This document shows, in pieces, positions 1 through 8,742 of a DNA stretch of 64,000 bases. Position 1 is the first letter of the stretch. Each line of letters begins with the position of its first letter. The DNA is taken from positions 744,001-808,000 of the forward strand of contig CP017948.1 of NCBI GenBank assembly GCA_002838185.1. The letters are read 5' to 3'. A model generated the notes under the pieces. That model had not been told where the DNA came from and ran no database searches. It worked only from the letters and a program-made list of their open reading frames with translations. The translations under genes and the position numbers were made by a program. This DNA comes from Tenericutes bacterium MO-XQ (GTDB lineage Bacteria; Bacillota_I; Bacilli_A; Acholeplasmatales; Acholeplasmataceae).

Positions 1-1
1 T

Positions 2-628
2 TTAGCAATCGTCATCTATAGATTGATTAATACATATGGTGGGGAAGAACCCGGAATATACATATCAATATATGGTGTCATTAATAGAATTATTAGTTTT
101 GTATTCCTGCCTAGTTTTGGTATTGTTCAAGGTATGGTTCCAATTGTAGGTTTTAATTACGGAGCTAAGAATTTCAAACGGATGCGAGATACTATAATCT
201 TCTCTACTAAAGTGATTATGATTTATTTTGTTATCGGATTCTTATTTATTCAAATATTCGCGCCTTTCCTATTTAGAATATTTAGCGAAGGAAATATACC
301 AGTATTTATTGATTATGGAGCTTATGCATTTAGAATCATATCTATAGGATTCTTACTGGTAGGTTTCCAAATCATTGTAGGTGCAGTTTTTCAAGCGCTT
401 GGATACCCAATTAGAGCGATGATTATCACTTTATCAAGACAGGTTGTATTCTTTATTCCCCTTGTATATCTGTTTACATATTTATTAGATGATATGCTAG
501 GTATTTGGATAGGATTTGCAGCTGCTGATATATTATCAGGACTTATTAGTTTAGTCTTATTATGGCTTGAAATGAGAACGATCCATAAAATATCTGATAG
601 TAGTCCAGAATTAGCTTTAAATACATAA
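2..628 (+). CDS. MATE family efflux transporter, C-terminal part
   Basis: The reading frame is open from the window edge (an upstream Leu-Ala-Ile-Val-Ile-Tyr-Arg stretch continues before the first internal Met), so the gene begins outside the window. About 209 residues are visible, with several hydrophobic helices and the MATE-like segment GIVQGMVPIVGFNYGA (about residues 44-59), typical of the second half of a Na+- or H+-coupled multidrug/toxin exporter. The protein ends in a short polar tail. A strong bidirectional terminator follows directly. Substrate cannot be told from sequence. A second, complete MATE gene lies about 1.1 kb downstream. Confidence 0.85.
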   Translation, partial: LAIVIYRLINTYGGEEPGIYISIYGVINRIISFVFLPSFGIVQGMVPIVGFNYGAKNFKRMRDTIIFSTKVIMIYFVIGFLFIQIFAPFLFRIFSEGNIPVFIDYGAYAFRIISIGFLLVGFQIIVGAVFQALGYPIRAMIITLSRQVVFFIPLVYLFTYLLDDMLGIWIGFAAADILSGLISLVLLWLEMRTIHKISDSSPELALNT

Positions 629-634
629 AAAAAT

Positions 635-665
635 GGCAACTCTAGCTTGAGTTGCCTTTATTTTT
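635..665. terminator. Bidirectional intrinsic terminator
   Basis: Eight-bp perfect stem (GGCAACTC / GAGTTGCC) with a six-base loop, followed by TTTATTTTT on the + strand and preceded by an A-run, so it can serve the MATE gene and the convergent HxlR gene. Confidence 0.85.
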
Positions 666-963
666 AGATCCAAGATTGAGACCAGTCTTCAATTGCTTTA
701 ATAACAGGATCTAATGCTTTTCCTTTATGTGTTAATGCATACTCTATTTTTACAGGAGTACTTGGATAAACAGTTCTTTTTACAATACTAAGTTTTTCCA
801 TCTCTTTTAATTTTTCAGAAAGCACTTTTCCAGAAATTTTAAGCTCAGACTCTAATTCATTAAATCTTTTAGGTCCATCAAGAAGCTGATGAATGATTAA
901 TCCAATCCATCTTTTACTTAATATTTTAGATGCACTTTCGAATTTAACACAAATTTCACTCAT
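664..963 (-). CDS. HxlR family transcriptional regulator
   Basis: A 99-residue winged-helix protein with the HxlR layout: short N-terminus with a Cys at residue 5 (EICVKFE), then KRWIGLIIHQLLDGPKRFNEL, a recognition-helix region (ISGKVLSEKLKEMEKLSIVKR) and the wing plus C-terminal dimerisation helix (YALTHKGKALDPVIKAIEDW). Length is normal for the family. It is divergent from the FMN reductase gene across a 125-bp intergenic region. HxlR proteins often control an adjacent oxidoreductase in response to electrophiles or oxidants, with the N-terminal cysteine as sensor. The regulatory link to the neighbour is inference from arrangement. Confidence 0.9.
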   Translation of the reverse strand: MSEICVKFESASKILSKRWIGLIIHQLLDGPKRFNELESELKISGKVLSEKLKEMEKLSIVKRTVYPSTPVKIEYALTHKGKALDPVIKAIEDWSQSWI

Positions 964-1019
964 CTTTTTTCACCTCATTTGTTATTATTATAACCGATTT
1001 CCATTAAAAAGCAAATCAC

Positions 1020-1048
1020 TTTACATTATTAGATTACAAATGTATAAT
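1020..1048 (+). promoter_or_regulatory. Sigma-70-type promoter for the FMN reductase gene
   Basis: TTTACA, 17-bp spacer, TATAAT in the intergenic region between the divergent HxlR and FMN reductase genes. A ribosome site AAGGAGG follows just before the ATG at 1089. The region is the natural place for an HxlR operator, but I could not single one out. Confidence 0.65.
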
Positions 1049-1088
1049 TAAGTTACAATAAGTAAGTAAAATATAAGGAGGATTCAGC

Positions 1089-1637
1089 ATGACTGAACAA
1101 AGATTAAACATTGGAATTATTTTAGGATCAACAAGAGAAGGAAGAGTAAGTCCTCAAGTTGGAAAATGGGTGAAGGAATTTGCAGATCAAAGAGATGATG
1201 CAAATTATGAAATCGTAGACATTAGAGATTATAACCTACCATTATTAGGTGAAAGTGATGATGTTAAAGGCATCACAAAATGGAATGAAAAGCTAGCAAG
1301 CTTAGATGCATTTGTGTTTATCGCACAAGAATATAACCATTCAATGGCAGCATCACTAAAAAATGCACTTGATTTAGCTAGAGATGCTTGGAATAATAAA
1401 TCAGCTGGTATTGTCTCATACGGGTCTATTGGTGGAGCAAGAGCCGCAGAACACTTAAGAAATGTATTAGGTGAACTTCAGGTTGCTGATGTTAGAACAC
1501 AAGTGTTATTATCATTATTTACAGATTTTGAAAATGGTAGTGTATTTAAGCCACAAAAACTTCATGAAGCAAATTTAACAACATTACTCGATCAAGTAAG
1601 TCTATGGGGTAAAGCGTTAAAACAAATAAGAGGGTAA
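1089..1637 (+). CDS. NAD(P)H-dependent FMN reductase (flavodoxin-like fold)
   Basis: A 182-residue protein of the NADPH-dependent FMN reductase/azoreductase superfamily. The N-terminal phosphate-binding loop IILGSTREGRVSPQVG (residues ~10-25) and the EYNHSMAASLKNALD segment (~residues 82-96, contacting the flavin) are characteristic, as is the later SYGSIGGARAAEHLR stretch. It reduces flavin, quinones or azo compounds with NAD(P)H in the cytosol. Start is supported by AAGGAGG seven bases upstream of the ATG. The divergent HxlR regulator suggests induction by electrophiles. Physiological substrate unknown. Confidence 0.9.
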   Translation: MTEQRLNIGIILGSTREGRVSPQVGKWVKEFADQRDDANYEIVDIRDYNLPLLGESDDVKGITKWNEKLASLDAFVFIAQEYNHSMAASLKNALDLARDAWNNKSAGIVSYGSIGGARAAEHLRNVLGELQVADVRTQVLLSLFTDFENGSVFKPQKLHEANLTTLLDQVSLWGKALKQIRG

Positions 1638-1642
1638 AAAAT

Positions 1643-1666
1643 AAGTATCGAAAGATACTTTTTTTT
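1643..1666 (+). terminator. Intrinsic terminator
   Basis: Seven-bp stem AAGTATC / GATACTT with a GAAA-type loop and an uninterrupted T-run, 5 bases after the FMN reductase stop codon. Confidence 0.9.
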
Positions 1667-1719
1667 GTGAAAAACATTGAAAATCATGTTAAAATATAAT
1701 GATTGAATGGAGGCACATC

Positions 1720-3129
1720 ATGACGAAAGAACAGAAGAAACAGCACTTGATTCTACACGATCCTAACATCTATAAAGGATTACTCATTTTATCAATTCCA
1801 TTAATGCTTAATAATCTTATCAAAACACTTCATGATGTTGTTGATATGTTTTTTGTTAGTGAGATACCTGGTTATTCCACTGAAGCGATTAATTCAATTT
1901 CATTAACATTTCCTGTGTTTTTCACTTATATATCTTTAGGTATTGGACTAAGCGCAGCAGGAACTGCGCTGATTAGTCAACAAGTTGGTTCTAAACAAAT
2001 GTTTCAAGCAAGAAAATATGCGAGTAACTTAGTTGTGATTGCCCTTATCTTAGGAATCGTACTTAATGTAGGTGCTTATTTTTTTGCAAATCCTGTTATG
2101 AGACTGATGGGAACTGAAGGATTCGTTTTAGAAAATAGTGTTAAATACTTAAAAATTAGATCATTTGAGCTTCCGTTTTTATTCATTATGTTTGCTTTTA
2201 CGGCAATTAGGCAATCATCAGGGGATACAGTTACACCTGTGATTTATGGTGTAGCAACAGTCATATTTAATATCATTTTGTCACCAATCTTAATTACTTA
2301 CGCAGGCTTAGGTGTAAGTGGTGCAGCTTATGCAACTTTAATTGCACAAGTTGTTGTGATGCCTTTTATTATATATCTTTTATTTAGAAATAAAACAGGT
2401 GTTACTATTCAAAAAGAACATTTGATTTTAGATCCAGATGTTACACATAAAATTATTATGTATTCTATCCCTGCAGCGCTTGGTCAAGCGATTACAGCTA
2501 TTGGATTTATCATTATGAATACACTCATTGTCACTTATGGGGATCCAACTGTTGCTGCTTTTAGTGTAGGTAATAGAATCAATAGTATTATCTTACATCC
2601 GGTGATGGCTATTGGTGGTGTGCTTGCAGCTTATTTAGGACAAAACATTGGTAATGAAAATCCTGATCGAGCTCGATTGGCATTTAGAAAAGCCATGGTA
2701 TTATCTGCAGGACTCATGGCGTTAGGTTCATTTATTGTCATTTGGTTTCGATCACCATTGCTCAGCATTTTTATCAAAGAGGATCCGGTTGCTTTAGCTT
2801 TAGGTGTTGAATACATGTTTTATCTTTTAATTGGATTACCACTGATGGGTATTTTTCAAACCTTCATGGGTACCTTTAATGGTACAGGAAATACGAAGTT
2901 TACTTTTGTATTTTCGATTACAAGATTATGGATTTTAAGAATACCGATTATCTTGATTTTTAAATACTTTACTGAGGTAGGTAGTAGTGGTATTTGGTAT
3001 GCAATGCTCATTAGTAATTTTGTGATTATATTACCAGGCATATACTTTTATCGACAAATTGATTTCAAACCTAAAATAGAAATTGAAAGAAAACGTAAAA
3101 AATTAGATAAAATAGAACAAAATGGTTAA
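1720..3129 (+). CDS. MATE family efflux transporter
   Basis: A 469-residue, twelve-helix multidrug and toxin extrusion transporter. The N-terminal PLMLNNLIKTLHDVVDMFFVS segment and the LSAAGTALISQQVGSK motif, repeated in the second half as AIGGVLAAYLGQNIGNENPDRA, match the two pseudo-symmetric MATE halves. Start: an upstream in-frame ATG at 1699 exists, but GGAGG at 1709-1713 is correctly spaced only for the ATG at 1720, so the shorter form is chosen. The C-terminus is a basic cytosolic tail (ERKRKKLDK). Monocistronic, flanked by terminators. Substrate not predictable. Confidence 0.9.
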   Translation: MTKEQKKQHLILHDPNIYKGLLILSIPLMLNNLIKTLHDVVDMFFVSEIPGYSTEAINSISLTFPVFFTYISLGIGLSAAGTALISQQVGSKQMFQARKYASNLVVIALILGIVLNVGAYFFANPVMRLMGTEGFVLENSVKYLKIRSFELPFLFIMFAFTAIRQSSGDTVTPVIYGVATVIFNIILSPILITYAGLGVSGAAYATLIAQVVVMPFIIYLLFRNKTGVTIQKEHLILDPDVTHKIIMYSIPAALGQAITAIGFIIMNTLIVTYGDPTVAAFSVGNRINSIILHPVMAIGGVLAAYLGQNIGNENPDRARLAFRKAMVLSAGLMALGSFIVIWFRSPLLSIFIKEDPVALALGVEYMFYLLIGLPLMGIFQTFMGTFNGTGNTKFTFVFSITRLWILRIPIILIFKYFTEVGSSGIWYAMLISNFVIILPGIYFYRQIDFKPKIEIERKRKKLDKIEQNG

Positions 3130-3166
3130 GTCTTTAAGATAAATCTTAAAGGCTTTTCTTTTTTTT
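3130..3166 (+). terminator. Intrinsic terminator
   Basis: Ten-bp stem (one G-T wobble) GTCTTTAAGA / TCTTAAAGGC with TAAA loop and a long T-rich tract, immediately after the MATE stop codon. Confidence 0.88.
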
Positions 3167-3212
3167 AATCATCTCATGATATAATTATATAAAAGAGGAA
3201 AGGGCTTTCATT

Positions 3213-4049
3213 ATGTATAAGATCATCAAAAAAACGAGTTTAACAGATACAGTAGCACTAATGAAAGTTTTTGCACCTGATGTTATTAGACATGCAAAAG
3301 CAGGGCAATTTGTTATTTTAAGAGTGGATGAAAAAGGGGAAAGAATTCCACTGACGATTGCTGATATAGACGAACAATTACAAAGTGTTACGATTATATT
3401 TCAAGTTGTTGGAAAAACGACTTATCTTTTAAATATGCTTAATGAAGGCGATGCTATTTTAGACTTTTTAGGACCTCTTGGACAACCAACTGAAATCAAT
3501 GGATTAAAGAAAGTGTTAGTGATCAGTGGTGGTGTTGGTTCTGCGATTGCTTATCCAATATGTAAAGCACTGTATAACCAAAAGACTCATGTAGATTTAA
3601 TTGCTGGGTTTAAAACAAGAGATCAAATGATTTTACATGATGAGTTCAAACTTGTCACAAATCATCAAGACTATACAACAGATGATGGAACTTATGGAGA
3701 AAAAGGATTTGTAACAGATGTCCTTAAAAATATATTAGAAAAAGATGATTCGTATGAGCATGTGTTTGCAATTGGGCCCATTGTGATGATGAAAGCCGTC
3801 AGTCAAATCACAAAAACATATAACATTCCTACAACAGTAAGTTTGAATCCAATTATGATTGATGGCACTGGTATGTGTGGTGGATGTCGTGTAAAAATTG
3901 GCGATCATGTTAAATTTGCTTGTGTCGATGGACCTGATTTTGATGGTCATCAAGTAGATTATGATGGGTTATTAAAAAGAAATATGGCATATCATCTAAA
4001 AGAGCAAAAAGATTATGAAGAAGTACTAAAAAGAGGTGATCAATCATGA
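3213..4049 (+). CDS. nfnA: FAD/NAD-binding subunit of Nfn/SudAB-type transhydrogenase
   Basis: A 278-residue protein of the ferredoxin-NADP reductase-like family shared by NfnA, SudB and PyrK. It has an FAD-binding barrel (AGQFVILRVD, residues ~31-40; RIPLTIAD ~46-53), a Rossmann NAD-binding segment (KVLVISGGVGSAIAYPI ~107-123), and a C-terminal cysteine cluster (GTGMCGGCRVKIG, then FACVDGPDFDGH) that binds the [2Fe-2S] centre in this family. Overlaps the next gene by 4 bases (ATGA), so the two are translationally coupled. Together they fit NADH-dependent reduced-ferredoxin:NADP+ oxidoreductase. Whether it bifurcates electrons or serves as a sulfide dehydrogenase cannot be decided here. Ribosome site AGAGGAAAGG precedes the ATG. 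Confidence 0.82.
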   Translation: MYKIIKKTSLTDTVALMKVFAPDVIRHAKAGQFVILRVDEKGERIPLTIADIDEQLQSVTIIFQVVGKTTYLLNMLNEGDAILDFLGPLGQPTEINGLKKVLVISGGVGSAIAYPICKALYNQKTHVDLIAGFKTRDQMILHDEFKLVTNHQDYTTDDGTYGEKGFVTDVLKNILEKDDSYEHVFAIGPIVMMKAVSQITKTYNIPTTVSLNPIMIDGTGMCGGCRVKIGDHVKFACVDGPDFDGHQVDYDGLLKRNMAYHLKEQKDYEEVLKRGDQS

Positions 4050-5428
4050 ACCTTTCTTTAGAAAAAACAAAGATGCCTTTGTTAGATATAGAACAAAGAC
4101 AATCTTCTTTTTGTGAAGTTGCATTAGGCTATTCTTTAGAAGATGCTGTATTAGAAGCGAATAGATGTTTAGAATGTAAGCATAAGCCATGCGTTGATGC
4201 ATGTCCTGTGCATATTGATATTCCTAAGTTTATTCATGAGATTAAAGAAAAAAACTTTGAAGAAGCTTACCAAGTGATTTTAAATGATTCAATGTTACCA
4301 GCAGTCTGTGGTAGAGTTTGTCCACAAGAAAGCCAATGTGAAAAAACATGTGTTAGAGGTATTAAGGGTGAAAGTGTAGCTATCGGGAGACTAGAAAGAT
4401 TTGTTGCTGATTATCATTACGACAATCACCCAAGTGGATGTGAATTTGAGATTAAAGAAAATCATCATAAAATCGCAATCGTTGGTAGTGGTCCTGCAGG
4501 ATTATCGTGTGCTTGTCAGTTGTTAAAACTTGGATATGATATCACGATATTTGAAGCATTACATACACCAGGTGGTGTTTTAGTTTATGGTATTCCAGAA
4601 TTTAGATTACCTAAAGCTATTGTACAAAAAGAAATTGATCAACTATTAGATCACGGTGTAAAACTTAAGACAAATACAGTTATTGGTAAAACACTATATC
4701 TTGAAGACTTATTTAATGATGGCTATGAAGCTGTTTTTATAGGAACTGGTGCAGGACTTCCACAATTTTTAAATATCCCTGGAGAGACTTTAAATGGTGT
4801 TTATTCAGCTAACGAGTTTCTAACCAGAGTTAACTTAATGAAAGCCTATGACAAGTCTTACCATACACCAATATATAAAGGACAAACAGTATCAGTTGTC
4901 GGTGGTGGAAATGTTGCGATGGATGCTGCAAGAGCAGCGTTAAGATTAGGGGCTAAAAAAGTGCATATCATCTATAGAAGATCGATGGAAGAACTTCCTG
5001 CAAGAAAAGAAGAGATCGAACATGCTATAGAAGAAAACATAGAGTTTAATATACTTACAAATCCAGTTGAAATATTGGGAGATGAAAAAGGATTTGTTAA
5101 GTCCATGAAATGTTTGAAAATGAGATTAGGAGAACCTGATGCTTCAGGTAGAAGAAGACCCATACCGATCAAAGACTCGCTTTTTGAGATGACAACAGAT
5201 GTAGTAATCATTGCTGTGGGAACAACACCTAATCCAATGATTTCTCAAACGGCTTCAGATTTAAAAACAAATGAGAAAGGGTGTATCATAACTAAAGATG
5301 AATCAGGCTTAACGACCAAAGCATATGTTTATGCAGGTGGCGATGCTGTTACAGGTGCTGCAACAGTCATTGAAGCCATGGGTGCTGGTAAAAAATCGGC
5401 TTTAGCAATACATGAATTATTATCTTAA
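4046..5428 (+). CDS. nfnB: Glutamate synthase small-subunit-like / NfnB flavoprotein
   Basis: A 460-residue homologue of NADPH-dependent glutamate synthase beta chain (GltA/GltD, NfnB, SudA). N-terminal [4Fe-4S] domain with C-x3-C-x3-C type ligands (ANRCLECKHKPCVDACPV, residues ~31-48) and VCGRVCPQESQCEKTC (~90-105). Then an FAD Rossmann motif (IVGSGPAGLSCACQLLKLG, ~146) and an NADPH motif (VVGGGNVAMDAARAALRLG, ~285), ending with the GGDAVTGAATVIEAMGAGK flavin motif. No glutamate synthase large subunit is nearby; pairing with the upstream FAD/NAD protein argues for Nfn, which would pass electrons from the downstream dehydrogenase operon between NAD(H), NADP(H) and ferredoxin. That link is inference. 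Confidence 0.85.
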   Translation: MNLSLEKTKMPLLDIEQRQSSFCEVALGYSLEDAVLEANRCLECKHKPCVDACPVHIDIPKFIHEIKEKNFEEAYQVILNDSMLPAVCGRVCPQESQCEKTCVRGIKGESVAIGRLERFVADYHYDNHPSGCEFEIKENHHKIAIVGSGPAGLSCACQLLKLGYDITIFEALHTPGGVLVYGIPEFRLPKAIVQKEIDQLLDHGVKLKTNTVIGKTLYLEDLFNDGYEAVFIGTGAGLPQFLNIPGETLNGVYSANEFLTRVNLMKAYDKSYHTPIYKGQTVSVVGGGNVAMDAARAALRLGAKKVHIIYRRSMEELPARKEEIEHAIEENIEFNILTNPVEILGDEKGFVKSMKCLKMRLGEPDASGRRRPIPIKDSLFEMTTDVVIIAVGTTPNPMISQTASDLKTNEKGCIITKDESGLTTKAYVYAGGDAVTGAATVIEAMGAGKKSALAIHELLS

Positions 5429-5449
5429 TGGAAGAAAAAGGGAGACATT

Positions 5450-5755
5450 ATGAGAATTAAAACACATCCGATTTTAAGTTTTGAAGAAAAAGAAGATATT
5501 GTATTCACTTTTGAAGGACAAAAAGTAGTTGGGAAAAAAGGAGATACAATCGCATCAGCATTGGTTAATTTAGGTGTTGATGTTTTTAGTTATAGTATTA
5601 AACTAAAAAGACCAAGAGGCTTTTATTGTGCGATAGGCAATTGTGCATCATGTAAAATGATGGTGGATGGCAAACCAAATATTAAGACATGTATAACAAA
5701 ATTAGAACCTAACATGGATGTTCGTATTCAACACGATAAGGGGGTCTACAAATGA
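5450..5755 (+). CDS. Small [2Fe-2S] subunit of a flavin dehydrogenase complex
   Basis: A 101-residue ferredoxin-like protein matching the N-terminal Fer2_4-type domain of sarcosine oxidase alpha and the small subunit of amine/proline dehydrogenases. Ligands are visible as C-x4-C-x2-C-x11-C (CAIGNCASC at residues ~61-69, then the Cys of IKTC ~81). KLKRPRGFYCAIGNC is the family signature, which in fused proteins precedes the FAD domain; here it is a separate gene overlapping the FAD gene by four bases. Role: electron transfer inside the complex. Ribosome site GGGAGA upstream. Confidence 0.8.
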   Translation: MRIKTHPILSFEEKEDIVFTFEGQKVVGKKGDTIASALVNLGVDVFSYSIKLKRPRGFYCAIGNCASCKMMVDGKPNIKTCITKLEPNMDVRIQHDKGVYK

Positions 5756-6846
5756 TTGAAAAAGATGTATTAATCATTGGTGGTGGTCCTTCTGGATTGT
5801 GTGCAGCATCAATGCTTTTAGATAGTGGACTTGAAGTCATGATTGTTGATCGTGGTTTAGCTTTAGGCGGACAACTCATCAAACAAACACACAAGTTTTT
5901 CGGATCTAAAGCTCAATATGCAAAAACTAGGGGTTTTGATATTGCAAAGATTTTGATTGAACAAGTATTAAACCATGAAAACTTAGAAGTTTTACAAGAG
6001 GCAACCGTTTTAGGTCTTTATCAAGATAAGGTTGCAACAGTATCGTATCAAAATGAATATTTAAAAATCAAAGCAAAAACCATTATTGTTGCAACCGGTG
6101 CGAGTGAAAAGTTTTTAGCTTTTGAAAATAATGACTTACCAGGTATTTATGGAGCTGGTGCAGTACAAACGTTAATGAATCAGTTTGGTGTAAAACCAGC
6201 TGATGAAATTATTATGATAGGTTCTGGTAATATTGGTTTGATTGTAAGTTATCAACTCTTACAAGCAGGTATTAAAGTTAAAGCAGTCATTGAAGCCTCA
6301 TCTAGGATTGGTGGATATAAAGTTCATGCCTCTAAACTTAGAAGATTAGGTGTTCCAATTTATACCAATAAAACCATAAAAAGAGCTATAGGTAAAAACA
6401 AAGTTGAACAAGCTGAAATCATTTCATTGGATGATCAGTTTAATGAAATTGAAGGAACTTCAGAGATTATTGATGTGGATGCAATTTGTATATCAGTAGG
6501 GCTTGCTCCTAGTTATCAGTTACTTGATATGGTTGATGCTAAGTTAGGATATATTCCTGAACTTGGTGGAACTGTAGCTTTAGTTGATGATCATCATATG
6601 ACAACAGTCGATGGTATTTTCTCTTGTGGAGATTCTATCGGTATAGAAGAAGCATCATCAGCAATGATGGAAGGATATTTAACTGGACTATATGTATCAA
6701 AATATTTAAATCAAGCACATCCAAATTATGATGAACTCGTTCAAAAATATGAAAAATCTTTAGAACTACTTAGAGGTGGTCCTTTTGGAAGTAAGACAAG
6801 AAAAGGACTCAAAGATATGAAGGAGATGTTAAATGATGTTAGATAA
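5752..6846 (+). CDS. FAD/NAD(P)-dependent dehydrogenase alpha subunit (proline/amine dehydrogenase type)
   Basis: A 364-residue pyridine nucleotide-disulfide-type flavoprotein. FAD motif VLIIGGGPSGLCAASMLLDSG (residues ~5-25), second dinucleotide motif IIMIGSGNIGLIVSYQLLQAG (~160-180) and FAD closing motif DGIFSCGDSIGIEEASSAMMEGYLTG (~285-310). Closest families by pattern are the alpha subunits of sarcosine oxidase, opine/hydrogen-cyanide synthase and the dye-linked L-proline dehydrogenase. Start ATG overlaps the preceding gene; the 3' end overlaps the next. The set of small [2Fe-2S] protein, FAD alpha, ferredoxin, BFD-type protein and FAD beta, followed by P5C dehydrogenase, points to proline. 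Confidence 0.82.
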   Translation: MIEKDVLIIGGGPSGLCAASMLLDSGLEVMIVDRGLALGGQLIKQTHKFFGSKAQYAKTRGFDIAKILIEQVLNHENLEVLQEATVLGLYQDKVATVSYQNEYLKIKAKTIIVATGASEKFLAFENNDLPGIYGAGAVQTLMNQFGVKPADEIIMIGSGNIGLIVSYQLLQAGIKVKAVIEASSRIGGYKVHASKLRRLGVPIYTNKTIKRAIGKNKVEQAEIISLDDQFNEIEGTSEIIDVDAICISVGLAPSYQLLDMVDAKLGYIPELGGTVALVDDHHMTTVDGIFSCGDSIGIEEASSAMMEGYLTGLYVSKYLNQAHPNYDELVQKYEKSLELLRGGPFGSKTRKGLKDMKEMLNDVR

Positions 6847-7309
6847 AACAGGCGTTGCTCCTAAAGAGTTGGTTTTATCAAGATTTTTTGATGAAAAAAT
6901 TCTTGCTAGACCAAAAGCAATTTTAGAATGTTATGAAGATATTCCTTGCAATCCTTGTTCGACAAGCTGTCCATTTGATGCGATTCATATTGGAGAGGAT
7001 ATTAATCAACAACCAAAACTTGATCCAGAAAAATGCACAGGTTGTGGTATTTGTGTAACTAGTTGTCCAGGGCTAGCAATTATTGTTGCTCAAATTAAAT
7101 TTGACCAAGCAATATTTAAAATTCCATTCGAGTTTAATCCTAAGCCAAACATTGGGGATATTGTTGATGGTATCAATCGAAGTGGTGAAAAAATATGTGA
7201 TGCTAAAATTATAAAAGTAACAACAAATAAGAAAAATGATAAAACGTCACTCATTGAAGTTTCAGTACCTATTGAATATTTGCATGAGTTTGTTACAGTG
7301 AGGGTTTAA
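6833..7309 (+). CDS. 4Fe-4S ferredoxin-type subunit of the dehydrogenase complex
   Basis: A 158-residue protein with two cysteine clusters, CNPCSTSCPFDAI (residues ~41-53) and CTGCGICVTSCPGLAI (~67-82), as in bacterial ferredoxins, followed by a ~75-residue beta-rich extension without cysteines. Two adjacent ATGs (6833, 6836) share AAGGAGATG, so the exact start is ambiguous by one codon. Overlaps the end of the alpha-subunit gene by 14 bases. Probably carries electrons from the flavins to an outside acceptor such as the Nfn pair. Confidence 0.82.
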   Translation: MMLDKTGVAPKELVLSRFFDEKILARPKAILECYEDIPCNPCSTSCPFDAIHIGEDINQQPKLDPEKCTGCGICVTSCPGLAIIVAQIKFDQAIFKIPFEFNPKPNIGDIVDGINRSGEKICDAKIIKVTTNKKNDKTSLIEVSVPIEYLHEFVTVRV

Positions 7310-7310
7310 T

Positions 7311-7586
7311 ATGGATAAAAAGAAAATCATCATGTGTCGATGTGAAGATGTTACTTTAGCAGACATCCATAAAAAATTAGATGAAGGATATGAAACATTT
7401 GAAGATTTAAAACGCCTTCTAAGAATTGGTATGGGGCCTTGTCAAGCCAATACCTGTGGTCATATCATTCAAAAAGAAATTGCATCATATCTTGGTAAAA
7501 AACCAAAAGATATGAAACCTCATAAATCAAGACCAATGCTTCAAGGTATCTCTTTAGAGAGTATTGCTAAGGAGGCCAAAAAGTGA
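7311..7586 (+). CDS. BFD-like [2Fe-2S] protein
   Basis: A 91-residue protein with CRC near the N-terminus (residues ~9-11) and GPCQANTCG (~44-52), the C-x-C...C-x4-C ligand pattern of the BFD-like [2Fe-2S] fold that in related complexes is attached to the FAD alpha subunit. The C-terminal ~35 residues are basic and Pro/Met containing (PKDMKPHKSRPM). Begins two bases after the ferredoxin gene and overlaps the next gene by 4 bases, so it belongs to the same complex. Confidence 0.8.
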   Translation: MDKKKIIMCRCEDVTLADIHKKLDEGYETFEDLKRLLRIGMGPCQANTCGHIIQKEIASYLGKKPKDMKPHKSRPMLQGISLESIAKEAKK

Positions 7587-8725
7587 AAAAACATATTGTT
7601 ATCGTCGGTGCTGGTATCAGTGGAGTAAGCATCGCATATCATCTTGCAATAAAAGGTGTTAAAGATATATTAGTGATAGATCAAGGTTATTTTACGAGTG
7701 GTGCAACCGGTCGTTGTGGAGCTGGTATTAGACAACAATGGCAAACAGAAATGAATGCAATCATGGCTAAAAAGAGTATGGAATTTTTTGAAAAAGCTGA
7801 AGAGATTTTAGAATATGAAGGCACAGTTGAACTTAAACAAGAAGGGTATTTGATTTTGGCAACTACACCTGAAGAAGTTAAACAATTTGAAAAAAATGTT
7901 GCGATGCAAAATAAACTCGGTATCCCTTCAAAAGTTGTTTCTAAAACAGAAGCTTTAGAAATTGTACCTCATTTAAATAAAGATGCATTTATCAGTGCAA
8001 CTTTTTGTAAAACTGATGGTCATCTAAATCCTTTTAAAACAACAGAAGCATTTTATAAAGCATCTTTGAAATTAGGTGTTGAGTTTCATTTTTATGAAGA
8101 AGTTATAGGATTTAAAGTTGAAAAGCAAAAGGTGACACATGTCATTACAGATAAGGATACATATGAAACAGATATTGTAGTTAACGCTGCTGGTGGATAT
8201 GCAAAAGAAATCGGAGCTATGGCAGGCGTGGATATTCCTGTTTATTCAGAAAATCATGAAATACTTGCGACTGAACCAGTAGAAAAAATCCAAGGACCTA
8301 TGGTGATGTCATTTTCTAAAAACATTTATTGTCAACAAGTCCCACATGGTGCATTTCTAATGGGTAGATCGAATCCAGAACAAGAACCTGGACATGATGT
8401 ATCCTCATCATGGCAGTTTTTAGATGAAATGAGTAAAACAGTTTGCGATATCATGCCACTTATTGGTAAACTAAATATTGTAAGACAGTGGGGTGGCTCA
8501 TATAATATGTCACCAGATCACCAACCGATTATATCAAGAGCAAATGAGATATCTAATTTTTATATGGCATGTGGATTTTCAGGTCATGGGTTTATGTTAG
8601 CGCCAATGACAGGACTTCTCATGTCAGAACTTATCTTAGGATTAGAACCAACGATTGATCTTAAAGCTTTATCTATTGATAGATTTAAAGATCAAGAAAT
8701 TCATATAGAAAAATCAGTAGTATAA
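7583..8725 (+). CDS. DAO-family FAD oxidoreductase, likely proline dehydrogenase beta subunit
   Basis: A 380-residue D-amino-acid-oxidase-superfamily protein resembling sarcosine oxidase beta and the catalytic subunit of dye-linked proline dehydrogenases. FAD motif [21 protein letters not shown] (residues ~4-24), [11 protein letters not shown] (~46-56) and the C-terminal FAD-closing stretch [19 protein letters not shown] (~325-343) are all present. It would oxidise a secondary amine, most plausibly L-proline to 1-pyrroline-5-carboxylate, given the following gene. Sarcosine or hydroxyproline remain possible. Confidence 0.8.
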   Translation: MKKHIVIVGAGISGVSIAYHLAIKGVKDILVIDQGYFTSGATGRCGAGIRQQWQTEMNAIMAKKSMEFFEKAEEILEYEGTVELKQEGYLILATTPEEVKQFEKNVAMQNKLGIPSKVVSKTEALEIVPHLNKDAFISATFCKTDGHLNPFKTTEAFYKASLKLGVEFHFYEEVIGFKVEKQKVTHVITDKDTYETDIVVNAAGGYAKEIGAMAGVDIPVYSENHEILATEPVEKIQGPMVMSFSKNIYCQQVPHGAFLMGRSNPEQEPGHDVSSSWQFLDEMSKTVCDIMPLIGKLNIVRQWGGSYNMSPDHQPIISRANEISNFYMACGFSGHGFMLAPMTGLLMSELILGLEPTIDLKALSIDRFKDQEIHIEKSVV

Positions 8726-8742
8726 AAAAAGGAGAGAGAAAT